A stretch of 12,149 nt of DNA from CAYRUP01 sp964578975 (GTDB taxonomy: Bacteria; Pseudomonadota; Gammaproteobacteria; DSM-16500): positions 1-12,149 of the forward strand of contig CAZOFA010000074.1 in assembly GCA_964578975.1 (NCBI GenBank), given 5' to 3'. Of this stretch, positions 6,827 to 12,149 are shown in pieces. Position 1 is the first letter of the stretch, and every line of letters begins with the position of its first letter. A program made the translations under genes and the position numbers. Under the pieces are notes generated by a model. That model saw only the letters and a list, made by a program, of their open reading frames with translations. It was not told the DNA's origin and did no database searches.

Positions 6827-7714
6827 ATGACCAAGGCGTTTAAAAGTATTGGAATCATTGGCCGCGTCAGAACCACCGGTATACGCGATACCTTGCATGC
6901 CCTCATCAAATATTTAGTAAAGCTCGATCAACAATTTTATCTGGAAGAAGAAACGGCGGAAGCCATCAATGAACATAAGATCAGTACGCTCACGCGCGAA
7001 AAACTTGGCAAACATTGTGATTTATTAATCGTCGTGGGTGGTGATGGGAGTTTGTTGCATGCAGCACACATTGCCGTCAATCAAGATTTGCCCGTGCTGG
7101 GAATTAATCGCGGGAGTTTAGGATTTTTAACCGACATATTGCCCTCCGAGCTCGAAAAAATTCAGGCGATTTTACAAGGCAAATATATATTAGAAAAACG
7201 TTTTCTGTTGACGACCTCAATTGAAATGCATGGCAATAATATTGGTCAAGATGATGCGTTAAATGAAGTGGCGATTATTCCTGATGCCATTCCGCACATG
7301 ATCGAATTTGAAATTTATATTGATGATCAATTTGTCTGTAGCCAAGATTCCGATGGATTGATTGTGGCAACGCCCACTGGTTCAACCGCGTATGCATTAT
7401 CCGGTGGCGGGCCGATTTTGCATCCGCAACTTGATGCGATTGTATTAGTGCCGATGTTTCCGCATTCGCTGAATAGTCGTCCCATTGTGGTCGAAGGCAA
7501 TCGACGCATTCACGTCATCATTTCTCCGAACAACATGACATCGCCACGCGTCAGTTGTGATGGACGTGCACATATTAATACGCCGGCCGGATGTCGCATT
7601 ACGATTCGCAAAAAACCACAACAATTACATATCATCCATCCAACCGATTACAATTATTACGAAGCATTACGCAGCAAATTACACTGGGGAAAAAAACTCA
7701 CTTATACGGAATGA
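6827..7714 (+). CDS. nadK: NAD kinase
   Basis: Phosphorylates NAD to NADP, the only de novo route to NADP in most bacteria; soluble homo-oligomer. The 295-aa protein (E. coli 292) shows the GGDG motif at 71-74 (VVGGDGSLLHAAH), INRGSLGFLTD at 93-103, the NE pair at 146-147 and the glycine-rich TPTGSTAYALSGGGP at 182-196. I chose ATG 6827, giving MTKAFKSIGIIGR, because AGGA lies 7 nt upstream. The earlier in-frame ATG at 6794 lies inside the promoter dyad and would add eleven non-conserved residues. It is divergent from hrcA and 4 nt upstream of recN, so the two form an operon. Confidence 0.96.
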   Translation: MTKAFKSIGIIGRVRTTGIRDTLHALIKYLVKLDQQFYLEEETAEAINEHKISTLTREKLGKHCDLLIVVGGDGSLLHAAHIAVNQDLPVLGINRGSLGFLTDILPSELEKIQAILQGKYILEKRFLLTTSIEMHGNNIGQDDALNEVAIIPDAIPHMIEFEIYIDDQFVCSQDSDGLIVATPTGSTAYALSGGGPILHPQLDAIVLVPMFPHSLNSRPIVVEGNRRIHVIISPNNMTSPRVSCDGRAHINTPAGCRITIRKKPQQLHIIHPTDYNYYEALRSKLHWGKKLTYTE

Positions 7715-7718
7715 CACC

Positions 7719-9389
7719 ATGTTAATGCATGTTATGATTAAAAATTTCGTGACGATTAATGAATTATCTTTGGATTTTTCTTCAGGGACGACGGTTATTA
7801 CTGGTGAAACGGGTACTGGGAAATCCATTCTGATTGATGCGATTGAGCTGGCACTGGGACGACGCGTATCGGATTATGTGCTCAATCCCGATCAAGAAAA
7901 AACGGATATTAGTCTCACATTTGATATCAGTAAAATCCCTCACGCGAAAGCCTGGTTACAACATTATGATCTTGCTCAAGGAACAGATGAATGCATCATT
8001 CGTCGCACGGTGAACAAAGAGAATCGTTCACGCAGTTTCATTAATGGGTTGCCCACTACATTACAGCCATTGCGCGAATTAAGTGAATTATTAATTGATA
8101 TTCATGGACAACACGAGCATCAATCATTATTAAAATCGGAAAAACAGCGTGAAATGTTGGATGATTTTGCCGGTCACGTGTCGCTCGTCACGCAACTCAA
8201 TTTTTTGGCGGAAGAATATCGTCGCGTGCAAGATGAAATTGCGACCTTGCGCACGTTAACTCAAGAACGCAACTTGCGTGCAGAATTTTTATCGTTTCAG
8301 TTGAATGAATTGGATGCGCTGCATATTACGCCCGATGAATTTCAACTGCTCGACCACGAACATAAACAACTGGCGCATGCGGATGAATTAGTGCAAAACA
8401 TGCATCTTGCATTAAATTGTTTAACAGAAAATGAAGAACAAAATGCGTTGCAGTGTTTGAATCAAGCATTACATGCGTTGGAAAGTATTCAGCATGTGAA
8501 TCAAAAAATTTCCCCATGGATTGATAATTTAAAAAATGCACTCATTCAAATTAATGATACGGAAAATGAATTACGACGTTCGTTAGAAACAGTTGAGATG
8601 GATCCAAATCGTTTAACGCAGATTGAAGAACGGATCAGTACGTTATTTAATTTGGCGCGCAAACATAAAATTTCTCCGAATGAATTATATGAGTTTCAGC
8701 AAAAATTGGCCGCGGAATTTCGTGATTTAGAAAAAAGTGATGAACGGCTGACTGAGCTTGCTAACAAACTTTCTGAGATTGAGCAACAATATCAGGAGAT
8801 TGCAAAAAAACTTTCGCGCAGTCGTCGCAGCGCAGCTGAAAAATTAGAAAAAGAAATTTCAGCGTTGATACATCAATTGGCATTACCTAAAGCGGAATTT
8901 AATATTGTGTTAGATCAGGAAAATTGCCCCGCTTTTTCAGCACATGGTTTAGAAAAAATTATTTTTAAAATTAAAACTAACGCAGGGCCCTTGCAACCGC
9001 TTGCAAAAATTGTCTCGGGTGGAGAATTATCGCGGATTAGTTTGGCGATTCATATTGCGACTGCAGAGCAGCATACGATTCCCACTTTAATTTTTGACGA
9101 AGTCGATGTAGGGATTAGTGGAAGCACGGCGGAAATTGTCGGGAAATTATTGCGTCGATTAGGAAAAACGCATCAAGTGCTTTGCATCACGCATTTGCCG
9201 CAAGTGGCGGCGCAAGGACTGCATCATATTCGAGTTGAAAAAGAAACGCGAAAGGATGTGACGAAAACGCATATTCAGTTTTTGTCGGTGGAAGATAAAA
9301 TTCAAGAAATCGCACGGATGCTAGGTGGTGTTGCCATCACACAAAAAACATTAGCGCACGCGCGTGAGATGGTAGAAAACAGTGATTAA
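7719..9389 (+). CDS. recN: DNA repair protein RecN (SMC-like ATPase)
   Basis: SMC-like cohesin-type ATPase that acts at double-strand breaks, helping sister pairing and RecA-mediated repair. The 556-aa protein (E. coli 553) has Walker A GETGTGKS at 29-36, a Q-loop region, and the family motif DIHGQHEHQSLL soon after residue 120. A coiled-coil middle of about 150-390 follows, then the ABC signature VSGGELSR at 432-439 and Walker B LIFDEVDVGISG with D460 and E461. The Walker A has Thr where RecN proteins usually have Ala (GETGAGKS), a conservative change that still fits the P-loop pattern. ATG 7719 aligns the first 16 residues with E. coli RecN without gaps. GGA about 8-9 nt upstream lies inside the end of nadK. 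No LexA-type box is visible before nadK or recN. Confidence 0.97.
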   Translation: MLMHVMIKNFVTINELSLDFSSGTTVITGETGTGKSILIDAIELALGRRVSDYVLNPDQEKTDISLTFDISKIPHAKAWLQHYDLAQGTDECIIRRTVNKENRSRSFINGLPTTLQPLRELSELLIDIHGQHEHQSLLKSEKQREMLDDFAGHVSLVTQLNFLAEEYRRVQDEIATLRTLTQERNLRAEFLSFQLNELDALHITPDEFQLLDHEHKQLAHADELVQNMHLALNCLTENEEQNALQCLNQALHALESIQHVNQKISPWIDNLKNALIQINDTENELRRSLETVEMDPNRLTQIEERISTLFNLARKHKISPNELYEFQQKLAAEFRDLEKSDERLTELANKLSEIEQQYQEIAKKLSRSRRSAAEKLEKEISALIHQLALPKAEFNIVLDQENCPAFSAHGLEKIIFKIKTNAGPLQPLAKIVSGGELSRISLAIHIATAEQHTIPTLIFDEVDVGISGSTAEIVGKLLRRLGKTHQVLCITHLPQVAAQGLHHIRVEKETRKDVTKTHIQFLSVEDKIQEIARMLGGVAITQKTLAHAREMVENSD

Positions 9390-9397
9390 TCGTGAAT

Positions 9398-9439
9398 CGC
9401 CATTGCGAGCGCCCTACTCGTCATTGCAAGCGCCCTACC
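9398..9439. repeat. Two tandem 21-bp partial copies of the palindrome end
   Basis: Units 9398-9418 and 9419-9439 differ at about three positions. Each begins with the 14-bp head CGYCATTGCRAGCG, which also starts the full palindrome at 9440, followed by CCTACT or CCTACC. The array begins just 8 bp after the recN stop. It looks like a local duplication of one end of the neighbouring repeat. Confidence 0.85.
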
Positions 9440-9522
9440 CGTCATTGCGAGCGCAGCGAAGCAATCCAGGTTTTTGTGTCGATCAAGAAACCCTGCATTG
9501 CTTCGCTGCGCCCGCAATGACG
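9440..9522. repeat. Dispersed-type palindromic repeat downstream of recN
   Basis: Two 31-nt arms (9440-9470 and 9492-9522) pair at 29 positions around a 21-nt loop. The ends read CGTCATTGCGAGCG and the arms contain CAGCGAAGCAATCC. Palindromes of this CGTCATTGCGAG...GCAATCC type are known as high-copy intergenic elements in diverse proteobacterial genomes. That resemblance comes from memory rather than a search. It lies between the recN stop and the convergent stop of the small unknown gene, where it could end transcription from both sides. Confidence 0.88.
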
Positions 9523-9534
9523 GCCAGTCAGGAA

Positions 9535-9759
9535 TTAACGTTTACCTGAACGTCTCACATGATTTTTTTCAACCAGTTGAGCTAACAATTCCACATCTTT
9601 CTTATGTTCTTCCGGTGCCTTAACACATTTAACACCAGCATAAGCTCTGATATCTTTTGATATATCTTCTCTGAGTTTCTTTGCTGCTTCATCTAATAAC
9701 GTCGAACATTGGCGTCGCAAGCTCGCTGCAACTAGTAGTGCGGTTTTTCTACCAAACAT
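9535..9759 (-). CDS. Small protein of unknown function (74 aa)
   Basis: I do not recognise this protein. It is 74 aa, basic and highly charged. A short semi-hydrophobic N-terminus (MFGRKTALLVAASLRRQ) is followed by a probable helix with alternating Lys/Glu/Asp and Leu residues (about 20-38), a short break with a second cysteine (Cys18 and Cys45), and another charged helix ending in HVRRSGKR. There is no convincing signal peptide or membrane span. Translation is likely because AGGAG lies 6 nt before the ATG, and TACAAT at 9805-9800 could be its -10 box. It sits between fur, upstream and in the same direction, and the recN palindromic repeat, where Pseudomonas has no gene. It may be lineage-specific. 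Confidence 0.65.
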   Translation of the reverse strand: MFGRKTALLVAASLRRQCSTLLDEAAKKLREDISKDIRAYAGVKCVKAPEEHKKDVELLAQLVEKNHVRRSGKR

Positions 9760-9816
9760 ATTTGCTCCTCTCTTTTTTATGTTTTTAAAAAGGACAAAGA
9801 TTGTAGCCCATGTTTT

Positions 9817-9839
9817 AAAAAAACAAAATCATTATTTTG
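9817..9839 (-). terminator. Possible weak intrinsic terminator of fur
   Basis: Read on the minus strand, CAAAAT and ATTTTG (arms 9839-9834 and 9829-9824, 4-nt loop) are followed at once by seven T residues (9823-9817). The stem overlaps the fur stop codon. The T-tract is good but a 6-bp A/T-rich stem is weak, so partial read-through into the small downstream gene is likely. Confidence 0.45.
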
Positions 9840-10260
9840 AATTAACATCACCTCGCTGACACTCTCCGCAAATCCCATAAATGTTTAAACTATGATCGGT
9901 AATTGTATACCCCGCCTGTCGCGCCACATATTGCTGACGCTCTTCAATCACCGCATCAATAAACTCTTCCACTTCGCCGCATTTCACACACACCAAGTGA
10001 TCATGATGTGCTCCATGATCTAATTCAAACACCGAATGCCCTTCGGCGAAATTATGTCGAATGACCAAACCCGCTTCTTCAAACTGAGTCAGCACCCGAT
10101 AGACCGTTGCAAGCCCAATATCCTCACCCGATTGCAATAAAATACGGTACACTTCTTCAGCGCTTAAATGGTGAGCTGACGCTTTCTCGAGAATTTCTAA
10201 AATTTTAAGGCGCGGTAGCGTAATTTTAAGACCGGCTTTTTTTAAATCTGAATTATCCAA
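9832..10260 (-). CDS. fur: Ferric uptake regulator Fur
   Basis: Fe(II)-dependent dimeric repressor of iron uptake genes. The winged helix covers about residues 1-80, with the LKKAGLKITLPRLKILEIL start and the DNA-reading GLATVYRVL helix. The dimer and metal domain has HHDH (85-88), CVKC (C91, C94) and a second CGEC (C131, C134), all expected in Fur. Start choice: TTG at 10260 gives MDNSDLKKAGLKIT, which aligns with the Pseudomonas N-terminus. It has GGAGGAAGGGG just upstream and leaves a leader of about 22 nt from the predicted promoter. The in-frame ATG at 10275 (147 aa) would sit only about 7 nt from the predicted transcript start with just a weak GAAG before it, but it cannot be excluded. 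fur is divergent from bamE, as in Pseudomonas fur-omlA. Confidence 0.96.
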   Translation of the reverse strand: MDNSDLKKAGLKITLPRLKILEILEKASAHHLSAEEVYRILLQSGEDIGLATVYRVLTQFEEAGLVIRHNFAEGHSVFELDHGAHHDHLVCVKCGEVEEFIDAVIEERQQYVARQAGYTITDHSLNIYGICGECQRGDVNSK

Positions 10261-10288
10261 TGCCCCTTCCTCCATTCGGCTTCAGAGT

Positions 10289-10316
10289 ACTATAGCAGGT
10301 TACAAAAACCTCTCAA
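10289..10316 (-). promoter_or_regulatory. Sigma-70 promoter of fur with extended -10
   Basis: On the minus strand TTGAGA (10316-10311), a 16-nt spacer and TATAGT (10294-10289) preceded by TGC form a strong-looking promoter. Transcription would begin near 10282. It overlaps the divergent bamE promoter almost base for base, so the two may compete for polymerase. I see no clear Fur box over it. Confidence 0.65.
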
Positions 10317-10327
10317 TCAGTTATCAT
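10300..10327 (+). promoter_or_regulatory. Probable sigma-70 promoter of bamE
   Basis: TTACAA (10300-10305), a 16-nt spacer and TATCAT (10322-10327) fit a moderate promoter with a start near 10334. The leader would be 17 or 29 nt depending on which bamE ATG is used. Its -35 overlaps the spacer of the fur promoter on the other strand. Confidence 0.5.
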
Positions 10328-10362
10328 GTGCCGTTTTCTAAATTTTAAAGATGAGCATTCTC

Positions 10363-10677
10363 ATGAAAAAAGCTATTTTACTCATTGCGCTAATAACTAC
10401 CTTATCCGCTTGCGTCCATCGAATCGATATCGAACAAGGCAATGTCATCACGCCAGAGATGGTTAGTCGTATCCACACAGGAATGTCTGAAGAACAAGTG
10501 AAACACGTGATGGGATCACCGATGTTGTTAAACACGTTCAATGATCATCGCATTGATTATGTTTACACATTAAAACCCGCGCAAGGACAGTATACGGAAA
10601 AATACATGACATTGATTTTCAAAAATCATCGTTTACGTGAAATTCGTGGAAATATGTATTCGCAATACATGCAATAA
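10363..10677 (+). CDS. bamE: Outer membrane assembly lipoprotein BamE (SmpA/OmlA)
   Basis: Small lipoprotein of the BAM complex that stabilises BamA-BamD during insertion of beta-barrel proteins into the outer membrane; it is anchored to the inner leaflet. The 104-aa protein begins with a lipoprotein signal (MKKAILLIALITT) and lipobox LSAC with the lipidated Cys at 17. The family motifs follow: IDIEQGN, then VSRIHTGMSEEQV (compare VSKIRVGMTQQQV in E. coli), MGSPMLLNTF and the DYVYTLKP strand. It lacks much of the C-terminal extension of some homologues. I chose ATG 10363 for its typical Lys-Lys signal start. ATG 10351 would add MSIL, has no better ribosome site, and stays possible. Its stop codon is one base from the convergent rnfH stop. 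Confidence 0.93.
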   Translation: MKKAILLIALITTLSACVHRIDIEQGNVITPEMVSRIHTGMSEEQVKHVMGSPMLLNTFNDHRIDYVYTLKPAQGQYTEKYMTLIFKNHRLREIRGNMYSQYMQ

Positions 10678-10678
10678 A

Positions 10679-10963
10679 TTATCGAAGCACGCGTTTCCTG
10701 CGTGCTTCTTTTGGATCGATTAACAAATGACGATAAATTTCAATTCGATCGCCAGCCTTGACTAAATCAGATAGTTTTTTTAATTGACTAAAAATCCCAA
10801 CTTTTTGTTTTAATAAATCAATGTCGGGAAAAAGTTCTAACACACCTGAGCGATCAATTGCGGTCTCAATCGTACTGCCCTCTTCCACTTCGACCGTCAA
10901 AATACGTTGTTCATTAGGCAGCGCATACGCCACTTCGACCGTAATGATTTTATTCGTTGCCAT
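10679..10963 (-). CDS. rnfH: RnfH/RatB family ubiquitin-like small protein
   Basis: Small beta-grasp protein of the RnfH family (UPF0125, called RatB in E. coli); its exact function is unsettled. The 94-aa protein shows the family's first strand ITVEVAYALPNEQ (7-19), EVEEGSTIETAI (25-36), VGIFSQLKKLSDLVKAGDRIEIYRHL (55-80) and the C-terminal signature LIDPKEARRKR (81-91). I chose ATG 10963, giving MATNKIITVEVAY, because it matches the family start; longer frames reach back into ratA without conserved residues. It overlaps the end of ratA by 14 nt, so the two are translationally coupled. Its last codons also form the hairpin of the bamE terminator on the other strand. Confidence 0.93.
   Translation of the reverse strand: MATNKIITVEVAYALPNEQRILTVEVEEGSTIETAIDRSGVLELFPDIDLLKQKVGIFSQLKKLSDLVKAGDRIEIYRHLLIDPKEARRKRVLR
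10684..10712 (+). terminator. Intrinsic terminator of bamE inside the rnfH coding sequence
   Basis: Perfect 9-bp arms GAAGCACGC (10684-10692) and GCGTGCTTC (10700-10708) enclose a 7-nt loop and are followed by TTTT. It begins 7 nt after the bamE stop. On the opposite strand the same bases encode the conserved Lys-Glu-Ala-Arg-Arg-Lys-Arg tail of RnfH. Read as rnfH mRNA the stem is not followed by a U-tract, so it should act mainly for bamE. Confidence 0.8.
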
Positions 10964-11387
10964 AAATATCTTGCGCACGTTTACAAAATGCGTCGACGAG
11001 AGAATTCGCAATGCGATTAAAAATCGGCTCAAAGACCACATCTAAAAAATGTCCGGCCAATTCAAACTCCAAATCCAAATTAATTTTACTCCCATGCTCA
11101 TTGAGCGGTTGAAAACTCCAATGCCCTTCTAAGCGTCGAAACGGTCCTTTCACTAACGTAATATCGATCCGTTCATACGGCGTTAAACGATTACGTGTAA
11201 TAAAACTTTTATGAATTCCCGACCAAGCAATATCCAGTGACGCTTCCACTTCAAGCACGTTTTTTTCAATGATGCGGCTGCTATGACACCAAGGCAAAAA
11301 CCGCGGATATTCTTCAATGCTATTGACGAGTTCGAACATTTGGCGTGGTGTGTAGCTGATGAGTGCGCTGCGTTTAATTGTGGTCAT
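10950..11387 (-). CDS. ratA: RatA/COQ10-like START-domain protein
   Basis: Single-domain START/polyketide-cyclase fold protein. Family knowledge gives two roles: a ubiquinone-binding chaperone like Coq10, and in E. coli a factor (RatA) reported to block 70S subunit association. The 145-aa protein spans one complete domain: IKRSALISYTPRQMFELVNSI at the start, the family hallmark EEYPRFLPWC at 25-34, a central sheet ending in KGPFRRLEGHWSF, and the long C-terminal helix FNRIANSLVDAFCKRAQDIYG that closes the lipid cavity. The ATG at 11387 has GAGG 4 nt upstream. It leads the ratA-rnfH operon and is divergent from smpB, the standard gammaproteobacterial arrangement. Pairing with rnfH resembles a toxin-antitoxin layout, but a toxin role is not established by sequence. 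Confidence 0.94.
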   Translation of the reverse strand: MTTIKRSALISYTPRQMFELVNSIEEYPRFLPWCHSSRIIEKNVLEVEASLDIAWSGIHKSFITRNRLTPYERIDITLVKGPFRRLEGHWSFQPLNEHGSKINLDLEFELAGHFLDVVFEPIFNRIANSLVDAFCKRAQDIYGNE

Positions 11388-11415
11388 TATGCCTCGGTAA
11401 TTTTAAATTTCTCGC

Positions 11416-11421
11416 ATTATA
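11416..11421 (-). promoter_or_regulatory. -10 box of the ratA promoter
   Basis: A perfect TATAAT on the minus strand lies 29 nt before the ratA ATG and predicts a start near 11409 with a leader of about 21 nt. No good -35 is visible at 16-18 nt, so the promoter may need an activator or rely on the flanking A/T-rich DNA. Confidence 0.5.
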
Positions 11422-11452
11422 TACCGACGATAGAATTTCATCGATATTTTAA

Positions 11453-11509
11453 TTGAGCCGATAACGAGGTCTAATCGGCTCAAAATACGGCTTGAAAATG
11501 AGCCGATTA
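11453..11509. repeat. Three-copy TGAGCCGAT motif forming two alternative hairpins
   Basis: TTGAGCCGAT (11453-11462) pairs perfectly with ATCGGCTCAA (11474-11483). That middle copy is also part of TAATCGGCTCA (11472-11482), which pairs perfectly with TGAGCCGATTA (11499-11509). The two stems, of 10 and 11 bp, share the middle arm and so exclude each other. Neither is followed by a U-tract. As DNA, the same copies could form a three-site operator between ratA and smpB. Confidence 0.8.
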
Positions 11510-11572
11510 AGAGATATTGATATGAGCTAAATTTACTATGATTTTAAATTGCCTGGCATTATACTCCGTTCC

Positions 11573-12040
11573 ATGAATCAGAAACAGAAATCAAATCAAA
11601 CGATCGCTGTGAATCGCAAAGCCCATCATGAGTTTAGCATTAAAGAGCGTTTCGAAGCAGGCATTGTGCTTGAAGGCTGGGAAGTGAAAAGTTTGCGCGC
11701 TGGCAAAACCCAGCTCGACCAGAGTTATGTGCTGTTGAAAAATGGTGAAGCCTGGTTGATTGGTGGTTTGATTACGCCATTACAAACTGCCTCGACACAT
11801 ATTCATCCAGATCCCACGCGCACACGTAAATTGCTATTGCATCAACGCGAGCTGAGTAAATTAATTGGTAGTGTAGAACGCAAAGGTTATACGCTGATTC
11901 CACTGTCAATGTATTGGAAAGGTAAACATATTAAGTTAGAAATTGGCTTGTCGGTGGGTAAAAAAGATCATGATAAAAGAGCCACTGAAAAAGAACGTGA
12001 TTGGGCCCGACAAAAGCAACGAATTATGAAAGATTACTAG
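11573..12040 (+). CDS. smpB: SsrA-binding protein SmpB
   Basis: Partner of tmRNA in trans-translation: it binds the tRNA-like end of ssrA RNA, and its tail reads the empty mRNA channel of stalled ribosomes. The 155-aa protein has the OB-like core with NRKAHHEF (14-21), FEAGIVLEGWEVKSLRAGK (27-45), SYVLLKNGEAWL (51-62) and DPTRTRKLLLHQREL (80-94), then the basic C-terminal tail KKDHDKRATEKERDW ending in IMKDY, complete and of normal length. I chose ATG 11573. Longer reading needs a TTG at 11549 and adds eight unlike residues. No Shine-Dalgarno sequence is visible, while TATACT at 11560-11565 would place a transcript start at about the ATG itself, so a leaderless mRNA is possible. The ssrA gene is not in the window. 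Confidence 0.96.
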   Translation: MNQKQKSNQTIAVNRKAHHEFSIKERFEAGIVLEGWEVKSLRAGKTQLDQSYVLLKNGEAWLIGGLITPLQTASTHIHPDPTRTRKLLLHQRELSKLIGSVERKGYTLIPLSMYWKGKHIKLEIGLSVGKKDHDKRATEKERDWARQKQRIMKDY

Positions 12041-12094
12041 GGTTTGTCGTCAATTAGTTTGTAATGTTTAAAAAGCGGTAGAATCGGCCAAAAA

Positions 12095-12145
12095 CGACGA
12101 AAATTTTCGTTAAATAGCTCTGCTATTCGCCTCAAATTTTCGTCG
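12095..12145. repeat. Nested palindrome downstream of smpB, near the window edge
   Basis: Outer arms CGACGAAAATTT (12095-12106) and AAATTTTCGTCG (12134-12145) pair perfectly over 12 bp. Inside them AATAGC and GCTATT (12113-12118 / 12122-12127) form a second hairpin with a 3-nt loop. The left outer arm is itself part of the self-complementary ACGAAAATTTTCGT. It starts 54 nt after the smpB stop and might end smpB transcription, although no T-run follows inside the window. It could also be a dispersed repeat. Confidence 0.75.
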
Positions 12146-12149
12146 ATTT

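Larger units (their letters stand above)
11400..11568. repeat. Imperfect direct repeat flanking the ratA-smpB intergenic region
   Basis: Copy A at 11400-11426 and copy B at 11541-11568 share about 23 of 28 aligned positions: both start with ATTTTAAATT and contain GCATTATA followed shortly by CCG. Copy A covers the ratA -10 box on the opposite strand; copy B lies right in front of the smpB ATG. They bracket the triple inverted motif at 11453-11509. Possible readings are an old duplication, the edges of a small mobile repeat, or two copies of one promoter/operator site. Confidence 0.55.

Noticed and set aside
9398..9522. CRISPR-like array in the recN downstream repeats
   Set aside because: The 21-bp units are directly adjacent with no spacers, and they are fragments of the neighbouring palindrome. 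No cas genes are present.
10276..10350. Fur box for autoregulation in the fur-bamE gap
   Set aside because: No stretch resembles GATAATGATAATCATTATC well enough. The AGGTT-N5-AACCT dyad near 10297-10311 is short and not Fur-like.
10679..11387. RatA-RnfH as a toxin-antitoxin system
   Set aside because: The pair is a conserved core-gene operon; the family's START and beta-grasp domains and its fixed place beside smpB do not indicate an addiction module. Sequence alone does not support the toxin label.
12041..12149. ssrA (tmRNA) gene next to smpB
   Set aside because: No GGGGCTG-type 5' end or tag reading frame is visible in the 109 bases after smpB; the gene may lie elsewhere.

Overview
The window is a stretch of bacterial core genome of gammaproteobacterial type. 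It has a moderate-to-low GC content by eye, and the proteins closely resemble those of E. coli and Pseudomonas. Read from the right edge, the order smpB / ratA-rnfH / bamE / fur / recN ... grpE-dnaK-dnaJ ... greA ... rlmE-ftsH is the order known from Pseudomonas aeruginosa and relatives. There are four differences. hrcA and nadK sit between recN and grpE. A 74-codon unknown gene lies between recN and fur. The usual dapB-carA-carB genes between dnaJ and greA are missing, and so is yhbY between greA and rlmE. Presence of HrcA together with loss of carAB/dapB from this locus would suit a host-associated lineage such as the Legionellales, but that placement is a low-confidence inference.

Positions 1-6776 (minus strand) form a co-oriented seven-gene proteostasis block: hrcA-grpE-dnaK-dnaJ-greA-rlmE-ftsH. 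ftsH runs off the left edge. Two sigma-32-like heat-shock promoters are visible, one overlapping the hrcA stop codon and one in the grpE-dnaK gap. No CIRCE operator is visible anywhere, although hrcA is intact. A striking GC-rich inverted repeat with 42-nt arms separates dnaK from dnaJ.

Positions 6777-9534 (plus strand) hold nadK-recN, transcribed divergently from hrcA across a 50-bp gap with a symmetrical pair of -10 elements. recN is followed by a dispersed-type palindromic repeat and two partial tandem copies of its end. Then come a small unknown minus-strand gene (9535-9759) and fur (minus).

Positions 10261-12149 hold the divergent fur/bamE pair. bamE converges on the ratA-rnfH operon with a single base between the stop codons, and the bamE terminator hairpin lies inside the rnfH coding sequence. 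A repeat-rich intergenic region separates ratA from smpB. The window ends in a nested palindrome after smpB.

Functionally the region joins chaperones (DnaK/DnaJ/GrpE), a membrane protease (FtsH), transcript and ribosome rescue (GreA, RlmE, SmpB), outer-membrane assembly (BamE), iron control (Fur), NADP synthesis and DNA repair. I see no defence system, transposase, prophage, CRISPR array, tRNA or rRNA. The novelty here lies in regulatory and repeat DNA rather than in an undescribed gene system.
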